Positions 8,276 through 16,688 of a stretch of DNA of 64,000 nt are shown here, piece after piece. The stretch's first letter is position 1. Every line of letters starts with the position of its first letter. Source of the stretch: Bacillota bacterium (GTDB lineage: Bacteria; Bacillota; Sulfobacillia; Sulfobacillales; Sulfobacillaceae). The stretch spans positions 1 through 64,000 of the forward strand of contig JAJYHT010000100.1 of NCBI GenBank assembly GCA_021784595.1, given 5' to 3'. Below the pieces are notes generated by a model. That model made no database searches and was not told the DNA's origin. It was given only the letters and a program-made list of their open reading frames with translations. A program made the position numbers and the translations under genes.

Positions 8276-9394
8276 CTAGTCGAGTTGTAAATGACGAGCG
8301 CCAGTGTAGCGCACTCGTGGTCGGAAAAGACGATTGTGTGCATATTGCTCTCGGATATGCGCTATCAGACCCGCTGACCTTGCGGCAAAAAATATTGGCG
8401 TATATAGCTCGATGGGAATGCCCAATAGATAATAAACCGGCGCTGCGTAATAATCCAGGTTTGGATATAACCCTTTTTCCCGTTGCATGACCATTTCGCC
8501 GCGAGTAAACATTTCAAAGAGGTTCTCTTGTTCTGGAGTGTGTACCAATTGTTGAAAAAGTTCCTTCATGAGCACTGCGCGGGGGTCCGGTTGATGCATG
8601 TAGACGCGGTGACCAAAACCCATGATCCGTTCTTTTGCTGCTAGTTTTGCGAGGAGCCATGGTTCCACCTGATCGATAGTTTCCATGTCCAGCACCATCC
8701 TCATCACCGCTTCATTGGCCCCTCCGTGCAGAGGTCCTTTCAATGATGCCGTCGCTCCCACCAACGCGCCATACAAATCTGTTAGTGTCGATGCGATGAC
8801 AATCGCGGCAAATGTTGAATTTGGCATTTCATGTTCGCTGTACACGGTTAAAAGTTGGTCGAATGCCTGGGATTCTTGAATAGTGGGCTTCCGACCGGTA
8901 ATCATATATAAAAAATTTGCACTATAGCCTAATTCAGGGTCAGGAAGGATACTAGGCTGCTGATGCTTGATATGATAGCTATTAGCAACAATCATCGGAA
9001 TTTGTCCTAACAAGCGCAGCGCTTGGCGTAAAGTCGCATCCGTTGAATGATCGTCGAGATCAGGATCATATGTCGCCAAACATGATAAACCCGTTCGCAG
9101 AAAATCCATAAGATGTCCATCTGGTGCCAGGTTGCGCAGAACATTCTCTATGGGCCCTTCCCAGGTTTGATGACCTAATACGCCCTTAGTAAAGCTTGCG
9201 TTTTCCCCGGGTGATGGCAAACAACCTTCAATGAGCAGATGAGCTACGGAAAGGTAATCGAGATGACGAGCTAACGCGATTAAATCATATCCGCGGATTA
9301 CGATTTCTTCGTGGTCTACGTCTAAAAATGAGATTGCGGTCTCAGTAGCTACCACCCCTTCCAAGCCTGGCCTATACTCGTCTGATGGATTCAT
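8276..9394 (-). CDS. prpC: citrate/2-methylcitrate synthase
   Basis: It condenses propionyl-CoA (or acetyl-CoA) with oxaloacetate. The 372-residue protein is a short type-II-like citrate synthase. It has PLHGGANEAVMRM with the active-site His, IMGFGHRVYMHQPDPRA with the second His, and ARSAGLIAHIREQ near the C-terminus. AGGAGGAGGAAC precedes the ATG. Its position as first gene of prpC-prpD-prpB favours methylcitrate synthase over a house-keeping citrate synthase, but substrate choice cannot be read directly. The promoter should lie upstream of 9394, in a long intergenic region shared with a divergent LysR gene. Confidence 0.88.
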   Translation of the reverse strand: MNPSDEYRPGLEGVVATETAISFLDVDHEEIVIRGYDLIALARHLDYLSVAHLLIEGCLPSPGENASFTKGVLGHQTWEGPIENVLRNLAPDGHLMDFLRTGLSCLATYDPDLDDHSTDATLRQALRLLGQIPMIVANSYHIKHQQPSILPDPELGYSANFLYMITGRKPTIQESQAFDQLLTVYSEHEMPNSTFAAIVIASTLTDLYGALVGATASLKGPLHGGANEAVMRMVLDMETIDQVEPWLLAKLAAKERIMGFGHRVYMHQPDPRAVLMKELFQQLVHTPEQENLFEMFTRGEMVMQREKGLYPNLDYYAAPVYYLLGIPIELYTPIFFAARSAGLIAHIREQYAHNRLFRPRVRYTGARHLQLD

Positions 9395-10264
9395 GTTCCT
9401 CCTCCTATCATGGTTATGTCGTGCGCATCAAAGATTCGAATCGGCACCCAGTCGAGCCATCTAAAAATTTGTCGGCTTGCGCGGTATATTCTTGTAAGCT
9501 GGCAAAAAAACAAATCCCTAGATAGTGGGCCCCCCTCGTTAACGTCTCCCAACCATTAGGTCAATGGGTCTCCGTACTGATGTTTTCGATGCCTAATCCC
9601 CATTTTGGAGAATAAGGGATGGCCGTGGCTTGGGCTGTTCCCCCGGCCCATCAAATTTTGCGAATGTCCCACTAAAATTTTTAGAAACGGAACCCGTCTT
9701 GCAACCTAGGCCAATGTTCTGTTCTAGGTACTGAATCTCGGCACGATCATGACAGCGATTCTTGATGCTGTCAATGCGGCAGATAACGACCAAATGCTAT
9801 GGACGAAGAGCTAATCCTCGCTTTAAGAATCCTAATGATATAAGCATTTTTGGGGAATTCCAAAGACGAGCCAGTGCCTGCCCGGGTTCTTGGGGATGGG
9901 AGAAATCGTATCGCCTGATACACAATAGATCCCATCATTAAGGATCCGGTAGGACGGATCGCTTCAATGTCGTTTGGTGCGTGTTAAGTGAATGCTCCCC
10001 GCGATGTTATCCGCTCTGATTTCGCCAATATAATCTGAGGATTTTAGGATAAGGCTCGGTCATGATGCTGGGGCAAAGGTCGACGGCTAGTCAAAGTTTA
10101 TCCAGGCAGGATCCTGTTTTTCTCCAGACGACCTGATATGAGATATAATTTTTAATACACGAACGATCGCGTTGCTGTACCATTTTTGAGCGCAGTCGAT
10201 TCAGTGGCCGTCAGGTGTCTGCGTGGAAACCGGGATTTTTGACGGCATTGCGGAGGTAGCTTTC
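9395..10264. other. long intergenic region between prpCDB and the LysR gene
   Basis: About 870 bp without a supported gene. It should contain the divergent promoters for prpCDB and lysR. On the minus strand near 9910-9960 the frame reads LMMGSIVYQAI, similar to LMFGSVLYQAI at about 11330-11360, so both spots may be tails of one decayed gene family rather than operators. Confidence 0.45.
9909..9922. promoter_or_regulatory. repeated TATC-N4-GATA element, site 1
   Basis: TATCGCCTGATACA occurs here and again at 11324-11337. Its core TATC-GCCT-GATA is a dyad. The two copies flank the LysR gene and lie upstream of prpCDB and the acyl-CoA synthetase gene. This is compatible with a LysR-type operator, but a shared decayed coding sequence explains it equally well. 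Confidence 0.3.
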
Positions 10265-11146
10265 GTGGAAATGCGACAAATTGAGTATTTCGTGACAGTG
10301 GCCGAGGAATTGAGCTTTCGGCGCGCGGCAGCTAGACTGAACATCTCGCAACCTCCACTTAGTCAGCAAATTAGGAAGTTGGAAGATGAACTGGGTTTTG
10401 CATTGTTTAGACGTGACACGCACCATGTATCGCTTACAGAAGCTGGACGTTTTTTTTTAAATGAAACCCGTCCTCTTCTAGCACGTTTCTCACAAGCGAA
10501 ACATCAAGGGGAGCAAATTCATCAGGGAGCAGTCGGACGTTTGACCATCGGGTTCTTAGGATCGACTACCTATAAACTTGCCTCGATTCTACGGACCTAC
10601 CGTAAAACCTATCCATTTGTCGCGCTGTCCCTGCGACAGCTTAAAATGCCTGAACAACTGCAATCACTACATGAAGGCCAAATCGATATTGGACTTATGC
10701 GAGATGTGCCATCGCATCCGTCGCTCGATTCTTTGACTTTATATGATGAACCTTTACTTGCTGTTCTTCCAAAAGATCACACACTACCGGGATTGGATAG
10801 CGGCATTCCGCTAGATCTCAAACAATTAGCCAATGAACCCTTCGTCATGACCCCGTATCGTCAAGGATCTAGCTACTACGATAGGGTCATCGGATGTTGT
10901 CTCCAGTCTGGGTTTCATCCTCGTGTCGCATTGGAGGCTCCAGAAATTCTGACCATTGTAGCGCTGGTGGGGATGGGAGCAGGAGTGGCCTTGGTACCAG
11001 AGTCATTTCGACAGTTTTCACATGACAACGTTAGGTATTGTCCGCTGCAAAATGCCATTGCTGTCTTGCCGTTGGTGTTGGTGTGGAAAAAAGAGCATGA
11101 ACGCATAGTAACCAATTTTGTCAATATCACTCAACGTATTTTTTAA
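10265..11146 (+). CDS. LysR-family transcriptional regulator
   Basis: The GTG at 10265 (VEMRQIEYFVTVAEELSF) was chosen because GGAGG at 10252 is 8 nt upstream. The N-terminal 60 residues are a LysR HTH: FRRAAARLNISQPPLSQQIRKLEDELGFALFRR. A LysR effector domain follows (VGRLTIGFLGS..., GIPLDLKQLANEPFVM, VALVGMGAGVALVPES). LysR proteins act as tetramers and respond to small ligands. It stands divergent to prpCDB and ahead of the acyl-CoA synthetase and permease, so it probably controls propionate/acetate use; that link is inferred from context. Confidence 0.9.
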   Translation: MEMRQIEYFVTVAEELSFRRAAARLNISQPPLSQQIRKLEDELGFALFRRDTHHVSLTEAGRFFLNETRPLLARFSQAKHQGEQIHQGAVGRLTIGFLGSTTYKLASILRTYRKTYPFVALSLRQLKMPEQLQSLHEGQIDIGLMRDVPSHPSLDSLTLYDEPLLAVLPKDHTLPGLDSGIPLDLKQLANEPFVMTPYRQGSSYYDRVIGCCLQSGFHPRVALEAPEILTIVALVGMGAGVALVPESFRQFSHDNVRYCPLQNAIAVLPLVLVWKKEHERIVTNFVNITQRIF

Positions 11147-11571
11147 CAGAGATTTGCGCGACACGTAGTCTACCTGTTTGACATCTATCCCTCGATGTAC
11201 AGCATTACTATCATTTAGCATGTGCTAACCAGACTCCCAAAGTTTTCCGCATAACTGCAATATGGTGGGAAAGGGGACTGAGGGGGCTTTATTGAAGGTT
11301 GCCACGCGGTTTGTCATCTACCCTATCGCCTGATACAGAACCGATCCGAACATTAGCGCCAATATCGCTTGAATTATGATGTTAGCCATACTATTCTTAC
11401 GGTAATCCCGCAATGAGCGGGTACCAATGCTCCGCCTCAATCACCACACAACGTTACGAGGCCGCTTCCGGGGTGATCTGGGGATTCGCCTACCGCATTG
11501 CTACGTGTCCGACAACAGCCCTCGATGGGGTGGTGTCAGATACTAGAAGATTTTGTTGTTCGCTGTGAGAA
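11147..11571. other. intergenic region upstream of the acyl-CoA synthetase
   Basis: About 425 bp with no supported gene. It contains the second TATC-N4-GATA element (11324-11337) and should hold the promoter for the synthetase-permease operon. No clear -35/-10 pair was found. Confidence 0.4.
11324..11337. promoter_or_regulatory. repeated TATC-N4-GATA element, site 2
   Basis: Second copy of TATCGCCTGATACA, identical over 14 bp to 9909-9922 and in the same orientation, 235 bp before the synthetase gene. On the minus strand it lies in the short frame ANIIIQAILALMFGSVLYQAIG, which may instead be a gene remnant. Confidence 0.3.
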
Positions 11572-13500
11572 ATGAACAATATCCTCGTCGACAGCGAAGA
11601 GAGGAGAGAACGCCTTTTGGATATCATCAACCCCCGAGTTAGTGCGGAACTTGAAGCCGCCAACGATTGGCAAACTTACTGGACTCAAGTGGGAAACCGA
11701 GTGCACTGGAACACCCCGTTCCATACCGTGTACGAGAAAATTGGCGACACCTCGCATTGGTTTTTGGGAGGAACTACCAACCTTGCGGTGAACGCGTTAG
11801 ATGCTCATGCTGCAACCGCTCCCGAACGTACGGCGCTAGTTAGCATACAGGAAAACGGAACAACACAAACCTATACCTACGCCGAATTGTTTCGGTTGGT
11901 GCTGACCCTGTCTCGTGCGTATCGAGCGCTGGGAGTTGCGCCCGGTGATCGGGTGGCAATTTACATGCCTACGGGACCAGAAGCTATTGCTTCGATGTTG
12001 GCGTTGTCCCGCATTGGCGCTATTCATCTCGTTGTGTTTGCGGGATTCGGTAGTGCAGCATTGGCCCAAAGGATTCGTTTGTCCGGTGCCAAGCTCCTGA
12101 TTGCGAGCGATGTAACCTGGAGAAAAGGGAATCCCGTGGAATTGACCTCCATTGTGGCCGATGCGTTAAAAGATCCTGCGAGTCCAGTCCAACAGGTTGT
12201 GTGGCATTGCCGCGTCGGCGATCCTCCGCAAATTCCTAACGTGGCTTCGTATCAATGGGACGAATTGGAGCATTTAGGCCAATCTGCGTCGGATGACCCG
12301 GAGTGGATGGACGCCAACGCGCCTGCATTTATTTTAGCCACCAGTGGCACCACGGCGGAACCGAAGTTAGTAGTGCATAGCCATGGAGCTTATCAAGCGG
12401 GGCTCCTGCACACCAGCCGAGTAATGTTCGACCTGAAAGCGTCCGACATCTGGTGGTCGACATCGGACATCGGGTGGATTGTTGGTCACAGCTTCATCGT
12501 GTATGCCCCTCTTCTAGTAGGAGCCACGACACTTACTTACGAAGGGGCACTAGACTATCCTGGGCCTGAACACTTCTACCAAATTCTCCAAGAACAGCAT
12601 GTGACCGGAATTTTTACGGCACCGACCGCAGTGAGATTATTGAACCGCTATGGCGTGGAACCGGCTAGGAAGTATGATTTGACTTCGGTAGAAAAAATAT
12701 TTTCTGCGGGGGAGCCATTAAACCCTCCAGCTTGGGAGATGTTTTCGCATCAAATCTTTGAGGACCGGGTCCCTGTGATTGACCATTGGTGGCAAACCGA
12801 AACCGGCGGTCCCGTGATCGGGAACCCGTATGGGTTAGGGCAGCTTCCCATCAAACCAGGCTCGGCTGGCATTGCATTGCCGGGCTACGCAGTGGAAGTC
12901 AGGCGTCCAGACGGTACCGCCTGTGATGATGACGAACCCGGAAGTGTTGTAATCACTAGGCCTTTTCCCGGATTGACCGCCAAACTCTGGGGGGATTCCG
13001 AGAATCGCTATGAGCGCACCTATTGGTCGCAAATTCCGGGAATGTACCTGACCGGGGATGCAGCTTCTCGAGATTCCGACGGCTATTTCTGGTTTCGCGG
13101 GCGATCGGATGAAGTGCTAAAGATTGCGGCACACCGGATTGGTACCAGTGAGGTCGAGTCGGCGCTACTGAAGCATCCAGCCGTATCCGAAGCAGGTGTT
13201 ACGGGACTGCCGGACGACCTGCGGGGGGAAGTAATTGCTGCATTCGTGGTACTGCGTCCAGGACAAACTGCGGGAAATCAGTTGGAAGAAGAGTTGCGTC
13301 AGACAATACGACACGAACTAGGACCGGTGGCGGTGGTGGGCAGAGTGGAATTTGTTCCTAGTCTGCCAAAAACCAGAAGCGGCAAAATCATGCGACGTTT
13401 GTTGAAATCTGTGGTGTTAGACCAAGACCAGGGGGATATTTCCACCATCGAGGATCCCTCTGCGGTCGAAGCAGCCCGGACAGCATGGAAAGAACACTGA
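11572..13500 (+). CDS. acetyl-/propionyl-CoA synthetase (AMP-forming)
   Basis: This 642-residue ANL-superfamily enzyme activates a short-chain acid with ATP and CoA. It has the ACS N-terminal cap, the P-loop FILATSGTTAEPKLVVHS, IWWSTSDIGWIVGHSFIVYAPL typical of acetyl/propionyl-CoA synthetases, DHWWQTETGG for adenylate binding, YLTGDAASRDSDGYFWFRGRSDEV hinge, and LPKTRSGKIMRR with the catalytic, acetylatable Lys. Length is normal. Next to prpCDB a PrpE role (propionyl-CoA) is likely, but acetate is equally possible. The permease starts 38 bp downstream, so they form an operon. Confidence 0.92.
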   Translation: MNNILVDSEERRERLLDIINPRVSAELEAANDWQTYWTQVGNRVHWNTPFHTVYEKIGDTSHWFLGGTTNLAVNALDAHAATAPERTALVSIQENGTTQTYTYAELFRLVLTLSRAYRALGVAPGDRVAIYMPTGPEAIASMLALSRIGAIHLVVFAGFGSAALAQRIRLSGAKLLIASDVTWRKGNPVELTSIVADALKDPASPVQQVVWHCRVGDPPQIPNVASYQWDELEHLGQSASDDPEWMDANAPAFILATSGTTAEPKLVVHSHGAYQAGLLHTSRVMFDLKASDIWWSTSDIGWIVGHSFIVYAPLLVGATTLTYEGALDYPGPEHFYQILQEQHVTGIFTAPTAVRLLNRYGVEPARKYDLTSVEKIFSAGEPLNPPAWEMFSHQIFEDRVPVIDHWWQTETGGPVIGNPYGLGQLPIKPGSAGIALPGYAVEVRRPDGTACDDDEPGSVVITRPFPGLTAKLWGDSENRYERTYWSQIPGMYLTGDAASRDSDGYFWFRGRSDEVLKIAAHRIGTSEVESALLKHPAVSEAGVTGLPDDLRGEVIAAFVVLRPGQTAGNQLEEELRQTIRHELGPVAVVGRVEFVPSLPKTRSGKIMRRLLKSVVLDQDQGDISTIEDPSAVEAARTAWKEH

Positions 13501-13538
13501 TTGGGTGACAACCATTACGATTTGTAGGAGGATGAACG

Positions 13539-14144
13539 ATGGCTGATGAACCAAAGTTGCAGCGGCTCCAAGTGGCCGACCCGGGTCCTTTAGGATTAGC
13601 GGCTTTTGCCTTGACGACGTTTGTGTTGTCGGTGGCCAACGCTGGATGGATTCCAGCGGCAGCCGCTACGGTATTTCTCCCCTTGGCATTGTTTTATGGT
13701 GGGCTAACGCAGCTGATTGCGGGGTCTTTTGAGTTTTTTAACCGCAACACGTTTGGCGCGACGGCGTTTTCTTCGTATGGTGGGTTTTGGATCTCGCTGG
13801 CCGTAATGGTGTATTTGGAAATTCAGCATGTGCTGGTCTTCGGATCGGCGGCAGGAATCGCATTGGGCCTGTTTTTATTGGCATGGACTATTTTCACCTT
13901 CTATATGATGATTGCCTCATTTCGCTTAAACGGAGCTTTAACCGCCGTATTTGTCGTATTGTTTGTAACCTTCGTGGTACTTACCATCGGTGCCTTCACA
14001 GGAATGGCATCCCTTACGCACCTAGGCGGATATCTTGGAGTGGTGACGGCTCTCTTGGCGTGGTACACTTCCGGAGCCGGCGTTATTAACAGCGTTTCTG
14101 GACATGCTGTAGTACCTGTCTGGCCGTACTCGCATTCGAGTTAA
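13539..14144 (+). CDS. GPR1/FUN34/YaaH-family acetate permease
   Basis: The 201-residue protein has six hydrophobic segments. It starts with ADPGPLGLAAFALTTFVLS, corresponding to the family's NPAPLGL signature, and contains AAAATVFLPLALFYGGLTQLIAGSFEF and TAFSSYGGFW. Members (SatP, Ato) carry acetate or succinate across the membrane, often as channels or proton symporters. TAGGAGGATGAACG precedes the ATG. Pairing with the CoA synthetase 38 bp upstream suggests uptake and activation of the same acid. Confidence 0.9.
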   Translation: MADEPKLQRLQVADPGPLGLAAFALTTFVLSVANAGWIPAAAATVFLPLALFYGGLTQLIAGSFEFFNRNTFGATAFSSYGGFWISLAVMVYLEIQHVLVFGSAAGIALGLFLLAWTIFTFYMMIASFRLNGALTAVFVVLFVTFVVLTIGAFTGMASLTHLGGYLGVVTALLAWYTSGAGVINSVSGHAVVPVWPYSHSS

Positions 14145-14832
14145 AGTATGGGCGACCCGGCACCGTCTTCCCAGGCCATTTGGGTTGACGACCCTACTGA
14201 AGACAATGTGGCAATCGATACTAAGCAGGGCGAGTGCGGCGACTCCCGCGTTGCACTCGGTACTCTGAATGGATGTCCAGGTAACGACCCCAAATGACAC
14301 TACGATAACTTTTTCTTTATCGTCTCGGTGGGACCAACCTCAGATATTGTCAGACTCAGCGTGAATTTGTCATGGGCAGCCACTCAAACAACCATGGGGT
14401 CGCGTAGTTCTTAAAGAAAGTTTCTGGCATCCGCATTTTGGAGCGCATCTTGCTCTCGTTATTCAAGCTATTGTCTCTTAAGACAACCTTCAAGTGGACC
14501 CCAATCCTGCCACTGTCCGCAACATTAGTACCTGGATTTCCTCCTCAAAGGACTGTGGCAAATGGGGTCCCATGGCTATCGGATTGACTCGCCGCCTTAA
14601 AACTCAAAAGTTTGCTGGATCCCGATCATACTCAGATAGTGGTTGCTCGGCTTCGCGTCCTTGACGAAGAAAGCGGCGCACATTCGGGTAGCCTAGGGCC
14701 AACTTCGGTGTGATGGTGTCGGCGATCATCAAGCAAGAGCCCTCAAGCGATGAGGGGTCGAAGCTACCGCGTCCTCGTAAGCACATAAAACCAGAACAGA
14801 TGTGGCGCCGCAAATTTTTGTCGATTTTCTCA
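14145..14832. other. gene-free stretch
   Basis: Nearly 700 bp between the permease and the dab promoter. Short open frames lack start sites and family cues. A hairpin TTGTCT-CTTA-AGACAA occurs near 14472-14487. Possibly a decayed region. Confidence 0.4.
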
Positions 14833-14861
14833 TTGCATATTTGGCGGTGGCTGCGTATAAT
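14833..14861 (+). promoter_or_regulatory. candidate sigma-A promoter for dabBA
   Basis: TTGCAT (14833-14838) and a perfect TATAAT (14856-14861) are separated by 17 bp. The -10 box abuts the inverted repeat at 14863-14886. The dabB start is about 180 bp downstream. A second possible promoter, TTGACA at 15022 with TATGAT at 15044 (16-bp spacer), overlaps the proposed dabB start and would only serve a later start. Confidence 0.6.
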
Positions 14862-14862
14862 T

Positions 14863-14886
14863 AATCACGATACAAAAGTCGTGATT
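14863..14886. promoter_or_regulatory. inverted-repeat operator at the dabBA promoter
   Basis: AATCACGA and TCGTGATT form a perfect 8-bp inverted repeat with an 8-bp spacer, starting one base after the -10 box. The same half-site ATCACGA occurs in inverted form at the ilvD promoter (19391-19410). Its place suggests repression by a dimeric regulator. Confidence 0.6.
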
Positions 14887-15044
14887 TATGTGTCGTATGT
14901 GTGTGGCACACAGACCGATGCTAGTGATGCAGGGTTTTTGCCCACGATTTTATACCACAAGTCCTGGAAGGCGATTTTGGTCAGGTGTGGTTGGTTTTCT
15001 ACATTTACGATAAGGTGGTTATTGACATAGAAACCCTTCTAAAT

Positions 15045-16688
15045 ATGATAACATCCGTATTCCTGTGGATTTTGCCTGTACCGCTGTTTTTGGTTGGTCT
15101 GGTGGTCGGGATTGGTGCTGACCGCCACCCACAACTGATCAGGGGATTGTCAAAGGCTGCTGCATGGTTCGCCTTGATGTGTGGGGGTTGGGTGGCAGTG
15201 ACATATTCGTTAGGGGTGCTCCAACCCACCACCTACACCTCTCAACATTTGCCAGCCGGGTTCGGCTTCTCATGGTTCAGTGTGGACGTCAACGGTCTGA
15301 CCGTTCTGATGCTGTTGTTAGTAGCTTTGGTCGGCATGATTGTTGTTCGCTATTCGTATACCTATCTAGAAAGCGACATCCATGAAGGACGATTCCATCG
15401 GTGGCTGAGCCTCACGTTGGGATCATTCTTAATGCTAATCTTGTCCGGCAATGTGTGGGACTTCTTCGTTTTTTGGGTTGTCACGAGCTTGTTCTTGCAT
15501 AAGTTGCTGGCGTTTTACCCTGAGCGGCCCGGCGCAGTGCTTGCCGCCAGAAAAAAATTTCTGTTCCACCGGATTGCCGACGCAAGCTTGTTGGCGGCTC
15601 TTGTACTCATGGTCCGCACGCTTCATACGTCACAATTCGTGGGCATCCTTCCCACGCTCGCCGCCATCCACGGTTCTCTGCCGGAATCCCTGCAAATTGC
15701 AAGCGGTCTCATCGTCTTGAGTGCGGTCCTAAAGAGTGCGCAATTCCCATTCCACGGATGGCTTATACAGGTCATGGAAGCCCCGACGCCGGTATCGGCG
15801 TTGCTACATGCGGGCATCATTTACACCGGCGCGTTTTTGATCCTGCGTATGGTTCCCATCATGTCACGGGTGCATTGGGCCGGAGATGTGCTGATCCTGG
15901 CGGGACTGCTCTCCATAGCCGTCGCTTCTCTTATGATGATGACAGCGACCAATATTAAGGGATCGCTCGCCTATTCAACCTGTGCGCAGATGGGCTTTAT
16001 GCTGATGGAATGCGGACTCGGTCTGTATAGTCTGGCACTCTTGCATATTGTTTCGCACTCCGTTTACAAGGCTCATGCCTTCCTATCCTCAGGCAGCGTG
16101 GTTGATCATTTCCGGGCACCTGTGTTGCCGACGGTGCCCCGCATCGCAACCATGTGGCAGGTGATGCGGAGTCTTGCTGTGGCGGCGCCCATAGTCATCG
16201 GTACTGGCGCCGTGTTTGGGGTGTCATTGCCTCAGCAGACTGCGTTGATCGTCATGGGAATAATCCTGACGGTGGCCATCTCCCAGTTGCTTTTGCAAGC
16301 GTTGAATATGGGGAAAATTAGTGCCAGCCGGTTACTGCTGGCGATAATCGGCCTCAGTGCACTGGTTTCCACGGCTTATTTCGGTCTCGACACACTTTTT
16401 ACCGTGCTGTTTCGGGCGAGCTTGCCGACCGCTCAAGGATCAGCCGGCGTCGTTCAGGACGGGCTCTTGGGATTGATTACCGCGGTGTTTGTGGGTCTTT
16501 TGCTGGTCCAGCAGATGCTACCTCGGCTCCTGAACAAGCCATTTTGGCAAGCGACCTATGTGCATTTCTACAACGGTCTTTACATTGACACGTTCTTTAC
16601 CCGGTTAGTCCGGCGTTTTAGGCCAATGGGCACCACGGGATCATTACGAGCAGACAGGCCAGGCCAATCACGGGAGGTGAAGTCATGA
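15045..16688 (+). CDS. dabB: DabB, proton-channel subunit of the DAB inorganic-carbon pump
   Basis: This membrane protein belongs to the NuoL/MrpA-like proton-conducting family that pairs with DabA. It has about 13-14 hydrophobic segments, and the antiporter core includes GLIVLSAVLKSAQFPFHGWLIQVMEAPTPVSALLHAG with the conserved Lys, HGWL and SALLHAG, then a Lys in TATNIKGSLAYSTCAQMGFM. It should let protons through to drive DabA hydration of carbon dioxide. Start: ATG 15045 gives 547 residues; a GTG at 14985 is upstream in frame, and neither has a strong ribosome binding site. The stop overlaps the dabA ATG (ATGA), so the two are coupled. Confidence 0.9.
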   Translation: MITSVFLWILPVPLFLVGLVVGIGADRHPQLIRGLSKAAAWFALMCGGWVAVTYSLGVLQPTTYTSQHLPAGFGFSWFSVDVNGLTVLMLLLVALVGMIVVRYSYTYLESDIHEGRFHRWLSLTLGSFLMLILSGNVWDFFVFWVVTSLFLHKLLAFYPERPGAVLAARKKFLFHRIADASLLAALVLMVRTLHTSQFVGILPTLAAIHGSLPESLQIASGLIVLSAVLKSAQFPFHGWLIQVMEAPTPVSALLHAGIIYTGAFLILRMVPIMSRVHWAGDVLILAGLLSIAVASLMMMTATNIKGSLAYSTCAQMGFMLMECGLGLYSLALLHIVSHSVYKAHAFLSSGSVVDHFRAPVLPTVPRIATMWQVMRSLAVAAPIVIGTGAVFGVSLPQQTALIVMGIILTVAISQLLLQALNMGKISASRLLLAIIGLSALVSTAYFGLDTLFTVLFRASLPTAQGSAGVVQDGLLGLITAVFVGLLLVQQMLPRLLNKPFWQATYVHFYNGLYIDTFFTRLVRRFRPMGTTGSLRADRPGQSREVKS

